DNA of 8,490 bases from the NCBI GenBank assembly GCA_031424495.1, contig JANPHP010000429.1, positions 1 through 8,490 of the forward strand. The letters run 5' to 3'. Both the position numbers and the translations under genes were made by a program. Positions within the stretch are counted from its first letter, which is position 1, and every line of letters starts with the position of its first letter. Under the pieces are notes generated by a model that did no database searches, had not been told where the DNA came from, and worked only from the letters and a program-made list of their open reading frames with translations. Below are positions 6,247 through 8,490 of the stretch, in pieces. The stretch is from JADKCL01 sp031424495 (GTDB lineage: Bacteria; Bacteroidota; Bacteroidia; J057; JADKCL01).

Positions 6247-6281
6247 AAAAATGTGCAGGCTTTGGCGGCACTGCACATTTT
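6247..6281 (-). terminator. Intrinsic terminator after the DUF3276 gene
   Basis: Read on the minus strand, AAAATGTGCAG pairs perfectly over 11 bp with CTGCACATTTT (plus-strand arms 6248-6258 and 6271-6281), with a 12-base loop and a run of five Ts at the 3' side. It starts 22 bases after the DUF3276 stop codon, separating that gene from ychF. The plus-strand version also has an ATTTT arm but no gene upstream to terminate. Confidence 0.8.
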
Positions 6282-6302
6282 CAATATCATCTAGGATGCT
6301 TT

Positions 6303-6695
6303 TCAGTCGTCCCAGCGCGTGTTCACATCATCGTTGCGAACGTTGTTGCCGTAGGGAGCGCGTGGCTCTGCTGCGATGCGGGGCACGTTTTCCTCGTCCT
6401 CATCGTCATAATAGGGCTCGCGGTCAAACTCATCATAATTATAATCGGGCATGAGATTGGTCTTGACGTGGTCAATCGTCTCGTTGAGGCAGCCCATGAA
6501 CTTGTTGAAATCCTCCTTGTACAAGAAGATTTTGTGCTTGTCATACCCCTCGCCCGACAACCGTCTTTTGCTTTCTGTGATGGTGATGTAGTAGTCGCTA
6601 GACCGAGTCTCCTTCACGTCAAAAAAGTAGGTGCGCTTGCCTGCGCGAATCTTTGTAGAGTAAACCTCCGCTCTGTTGCTGTTCGAATTATCCAC
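6303..6695 (-). CDS. DUF3276 / PUR-family nucleic-acid-binding protein
   Basis: This 130-residue protein has one PUR-like domain (about 8-80: VYSTKIRAGKRTYFFDVKET, then YYITITESKR, then KIFLYKEDFNKFMGCL). Related Bacteroidota proteins and Borrelia BpuR/PurA bind single-stranded DNA or RNA. The rest (about 82-130) is a low-complexity tail rich in Asp, Glu, Asn and Tyr (NYDEFDREPYYDDEDEEN), strongly acidic and likely disordered. The start is GTG at 6693-6695. An in-frame TAA lies four codons upstream and the next ATG would cut deep into the domain, so GTG is well supported. A weak AAGGCAG lies upstream as a possible ribosome site. A strong promoter sits about 32 bases before the start and a terminator follows the gene, so it is probably a single-gene transcript. 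The target nucleic acid is unknown. Confidence 0.93.
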   Translation of the reverse strand: MDNSNSNRAEVYSTKIRAGKRTYFFDVKETRSSDYYITITESKRRLSGEGYDKHKIFLYKEDFNKFMGCLNETIDHVKTNLMPDYNYDEFDREPYYDDEDEENVPRIAAEPRAPYGNNVRNDDVNTRWDD

Positions 6696-6726
6696 TACTC
6701 TGCCTTAGTTTAATGTATCTCTTAAA

Positions 6727-6756
6727 CAAATATAAAGTTTCTTTCTAGGAAGACAA
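6727..6756 (-). promoter_or_regulatory. Promoter of the DUF3276 gene (Bacteroidota consensus)
   Basis: On the minus strand TTG (6754-6756) is followed after 19 bases by TATATTTG (6727-6734), an exact match to the TTG-N17-23-TAnnTTTG consensus of the Bacteroidota primary sigma factor. It would start transcription near 6720, giving a leader of about 25 nt before the GTG start at 6695. Confidence 0.85.
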
Positions 6757-6779
6757 TAATAAAATCCAATGAAAGCTAT

Positions 6780-6799
6780 AATCTAAAACATTTTAGATT
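6780..6799. repeat. Perfect 9+2+9 inverted repeat in the divergent control region
   Basis: AATCTAAAA (6780-6788) and TTTTAGATT (6791-6799) are exact reverse complements separated by CA. The repeat lies 23 bases upstream of the TTG box of the DUF3276 promoter and about 90 bases upstream of the NifU-family start, where a shared operator or activator site could act. It has no terminator-like T run and is too AT-rich for a strong hairpin. No known regulator is recognised. Confidence 0.6.
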
Positions 6800-6822
6800 G
6801 CCTACTAGTTACGCTGTGTCTA

Positions 6823-6837
6823 GGTCGAGATTCGACC
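6823..6837. repeat. Perfect 6+3+6 inverted repeat GGTCGA-GAT-TCGACC
   Basis: Exact arms at 6823-6828 and 6832-6837 flank the 3-base spacer GAT. It lies 54 bases upstream of the NifU-family start codon on the plus strand, and no consensus plus-strand promoter is visible near it. It could be an operator or, if transcribed, a small hairpin in the 5' leader. It differs in sequence from the inverted repeat at 6780-6799. Confidence 0.5.
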
Positions 6838-6891
6838 AAATGATTCCGACCTTTGTTTTCTGCAATTTTGAAGCGATTTATCCGATAAAAG

Positions 6892-7437
6892 ATGATTTAT
6901 ACCGAGATTACTCCCAACCCGGCGACCCTGAAATTTGTCACGCAAAAAATTTTGATGGCCAAGGGGAGTGCCGATTTTCCAAGCCTAGAGGCCGCACAGC
7001 AGTCTGCTTTGGCAAAGCCGGTCTTTGAATTGGCCTTTGTGACTTCGGTTTTCATCAGCGCAAATTATGTGACGGTGACCAAGTCGAGCGATGCTGCATG
7101 GGAATCGGCCATACCCCCAATCAAAAAAGCGATCGCAGCCTTTTTGGAGTCGGGACAGCCTGTGATGGCGGGCTTGGATGATGCAGCCGAAGTCGAAGAC
7201 GGCGACGAAGATGAGACGGTAAAGCGCATCAAACAATTGCTCGACGACAACATTCGCCCTGCTGTAGCGATGGACGGCGGCGACGTGATTTTTGACAGTT
7301 ATACAGATGGTATCGTGCGTCTCAAGATGCAAGGCGCCTGTTCCGGCTGTCCATCATCCGCGATGACCCTCAAAATGGGCATCGAGGGCCTACTCACCCG
7401 CATGGTGCCGGGCGTACTATCTGTCGAATCGGTCTGA
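6892..7437 (+). CDS. NifU-family (Nfu-type) Fe-S cluster scaffold/carrier protein
   Basis: Nfu proteins hold a labile [4Fe-4S] cluster between two subunits and hand it to target enzymes in the cytoplasm. This 181-residue protein has the Nfu N-terminal domain (about 1-88, opening with TPNPATLKFV, as in mitochondrial NFU1-type proteins). An acidic linker (about 95-110, DDAAEVEDGDEDE) leads to the C-terminal NifU domain (about 111-180). The cluster ligands are C150 and C153 in GACSGCPSS, preceded by the MDGGDV motif (127-132). All expected residues are present. It starts with ATG at 6892 and has no Shine-Dalgarno. It is divergent from the DUF3276 gene across a 196-bp control region with two inverted repeats, and no strong TAnnTTTG promoter is seen for it. 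A long hairpin follows its stop, so it appears to be a single-gene unit. Confidence 0.96.
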   Translation: MIYTEITPNPATLKFVTQKILMAKGSADFPSLEAAQQSALAKPVFELAFVTSVFISANYVTVTKSSDAAWESAIPPIKKAIAAFLESGQPVMAGLDDAAEVEDGDEDETVKRIKQLLDDNIRPAVAMDGGDVIFDSYTDGIVRLKMQGACSGCPSSAMTLKMGIEGLLTRMVPGVLSVESV

Positions 7438-7455
7438 TCCGCAAAGACTTGGTTC

Positions 7456-7507
7456 GCTAAAACGCGTAATGCCATTGCAGGATTGCAATGGCATTACGCG
7501 TTTTAGC
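7456..7507. terminator. 24-bp perfect hairpin between convergent genes (likely bidirectional terminator)
   Basis: Positions 7456-7479 and 7484-7507 are exact reverse complements, 24 bp without a mismatch, around the 4-base loop GGAT. The hairpin begins 18 bases after the NifU-family stop and lies 48 bases beyond the TolC-family stop of the convergent gene. The arms carry AAAA/TTTT near the base, so a U run exists on each strand inside the stem, but no long T tract follows. The symmetry suits termination in both directions. The helix is longer than usual for an intrinsic terminator, and an RNase III site or repeat element is an alternative. Confidence 0.78.
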
Positions 7508-7555
7508 CACATGCTCAATTCCGTATTCCTCATCCTCCATCCCTATTCCAAGGCT

Positions 7556-8490
7556 TTATTCGCCATCCCCCAACCAATAACCTCCAGAAGCACGATTCAC
7601 TTCGCCCAGCAACTTCGGGACCTTGGCTTGCAATTCATTCAGCTTCAGCTCTGCCTCGATGAGTTTTTGCTCGCGGCTATTGATCAAGAATATCGAACTC
7701 TCGCCCAGCTGAAATCGCTCCATCTCCGCTGAGACAAGCCGCAGGTAATTGGCGACCATTTGCCGATAGAGCACGACCTGTGAGGCAGTGGCTGTCATTT
7801 GCTGATTGAGGGCCGCAATCTTGTTTTTGATTTCGACCAGTTTGCGATCCTGTTGCAATTGCACCTCTTGGATAGCCATGCGGGTGAGCGCGAGGTACCC
7901 TCGCTGCTTGCGCAGGAATAAGGGAAAGCTGAATTTCACGCCCCATTTGAGGTTGGATGTCGGCGAGAGTGCGCCGATCAGCGCGCTACCAGCGGGCGCA
8001 GCGGTGAGCGCTTGATACTTCAGGGCGATCTCGGGCTTGAGTTGCTCGCGCCGCCAACGCTCCTCGATGGCCAGCTGATCTTCCTGGTACTGGTAATACA
8101 TGAGGTCGGGATGGGCCTGCAAGAGGCTGTCGAGCACGCCATCTGGCAGCACAGGCAGGGCATAGCCATCCGAGTTTTGGATGGACTGTGGTTTCAAGTT
8201 CACAGAAAACTCGACCGGCCGGCCCTCTGGATCCCACAAGTAATTGTTGAGCGACCTGCTGGCTTTGGTGAGTTCCACATAGGCCTCATTGAGATTCAGT
8301 TCGCGATTTTGCACCTGCAAATAAGCCTCCAATGTATCGATTGCCGGATTTTCGCCGCGCTCAAAGCTGCCTCTCACGGCTTCAAAACGCACCTGCGCCA
8401 GGTTTAATGCATCGATATAGGTTGCGTTGTTGGCGTAGGCCAGCCACCAATTCCAGTACACGGCAGTAGCCTCTTGGATGAGGTCGAGCA
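7556..8490 (-). CDS. TolC-family outer membrane efflux protein (N-terminus beyond window)
   Basis: TolC-type proteins form trimeric channels through the outer membrane and periplasm and work with an RND or ABC pump and an adaptor. The visible 310 codons hold roughly the last two-thirds of a typical protein. The frame stays open to the window edge; the GTG at 8461 is an internal valine (ATAVYWNWWLAY), so the start lies outside. Family features appear in both internal repeats. The first has the helical stretch LAQVRFEAVRGSFERGENPAIDTLEAYLQVQ and closes with LNNYLW. The second has the strand GVKFSFPLFLRKQRG, long helices (QLQQDRKLVEIKNKIAALNQ) and FQLGESSIFLINSREQKLIEAELKLNEL, the conserved last helix hairpin. 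It ends GYWLGDGE. The pump it serves is unknown because its upstream neighbours are outside the window. Confidence 0.94.
   Translation of the reverse strand, partial: LDLIQEATAVYWNWWLAYANNATYIDALNLAQVRFEAVRGSFERGENPAIDTLEAYLQVQNRELNLNEAYVELTKASRSLNNYLWDPEGRPVEFSVNLKPQSIQNSDGYALPVLPDGVLDSLLQAHPDLMYYQYQEDQLAIEERWRREQLKPEIALKYQALTAAPAGSALIGALSPTSNLKWGVKFSFPLFLRKQRGYLALTRMAIQEVQLQQDRKLVEIKNKIAALNQQMTATASQVVLYRQMVANYLRLVSAEMERFQLGESSIFLINSREQKLIEAELKLNELQAKVPKLLGEVNRASGGYWLGDGE

Noticed and set aside
6165..6290. 42-residue N-terminal extension of YchF from ATG 6290
   Set aside because: The family starts at MGFKCGIVG; the extension crosses the terminator and candidate promoter.
6798..7028. 76-codon plus-strand ORF overlapping the NifU-family start
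   Set aside because: It is in another frame, overlaps the true gene and the 6823-6837 inverted repeat, and shows no domain features.
8459..8461. GTG as start of the TolC-family gene
   Set aside because: The frame stays open to the window edge with family-like sequence upstream (LDLIQEATAV), so this is an internal valine.
1..8490. CRISPR array, transposase, phage integration site or defence island
   Set aside because: No spaced direct repeats of suitable length, no transposase or integrase motifs, and no direct repeat of the tRNA 3' end found by eye in the window.

Overview
The window reads as ordinary chromosome of a member of the Bacteroidota. Three things point there. Perfect or near-perfect TAnnTTTG -7 boxes with an upstream TTG occur before genes (the clearest is at 6727-6756, minus strand). 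Shine-Dalgarno sequences are mostly absent. The gene set includes a PUR-type DUF3276 protein with an acidic tail and a secreted M28 peptidase with an N-terminal beta-sandwich. I cannot place it below phylum from sequence alone.

Layout. Positions 1-1361 (minus) hold most of a secreted M28 zinc peptidase whose C-terminus lies outside the window. It is divergent from a complete tRNA-Ser(UGA) at 1458-1542 (plus), which has its own terminator. A three-helix membrane protein of unknown function follows (1690-2112, plus). Then comes about 400 bp of AT-richer DNA without an intact gene (2113-2512), which holds a decayed-looking secreted-protein remnant, a 12-bp palindrome next to a promoter-like sequence, and a strong plus-strand terminator.

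From 6695 down to 2513 the minus strand carries, in transcription order: DUF3276/PUR protein, terminator, YchF ATPase, rhodanese-domain protein, MltG endolytic transglycosylase, a possible 28-codon ORF, and a YihY/BrkB-family membrane protein. The rhodanese-to-YihY genes are tightly packed and probably co-transcribed. The 28-codon ORF fills the MltG-YihY gap exactly, with ATGA stop/start overlaps at both ends.

A divergent control region (6696-6891) with two perfect inverted repeats separates DUF3276 from a plus-strand NifU-family Fe-S scaffold protein (6892-7437). A 24-bp perfect hairpin lies between that gene and the convergent 3' end of a TolC-family outer membrane efflux gene (7556-8490, minus, 5' end outside the window).

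No CRISPR array, insertion sequence, phage gene or obvious defence system was found. The genes are mainly housekeeping: Fe-S delivery, a translation-associated ATPase, cell-wall glycan termination and envelope proteins. The items most worth checking are the doubly coupled mini-ORF, the 2195-2436 remnant with its adjacent short transcription-unit-like structure, and the paired palindromes in the 6696-6891 control region.
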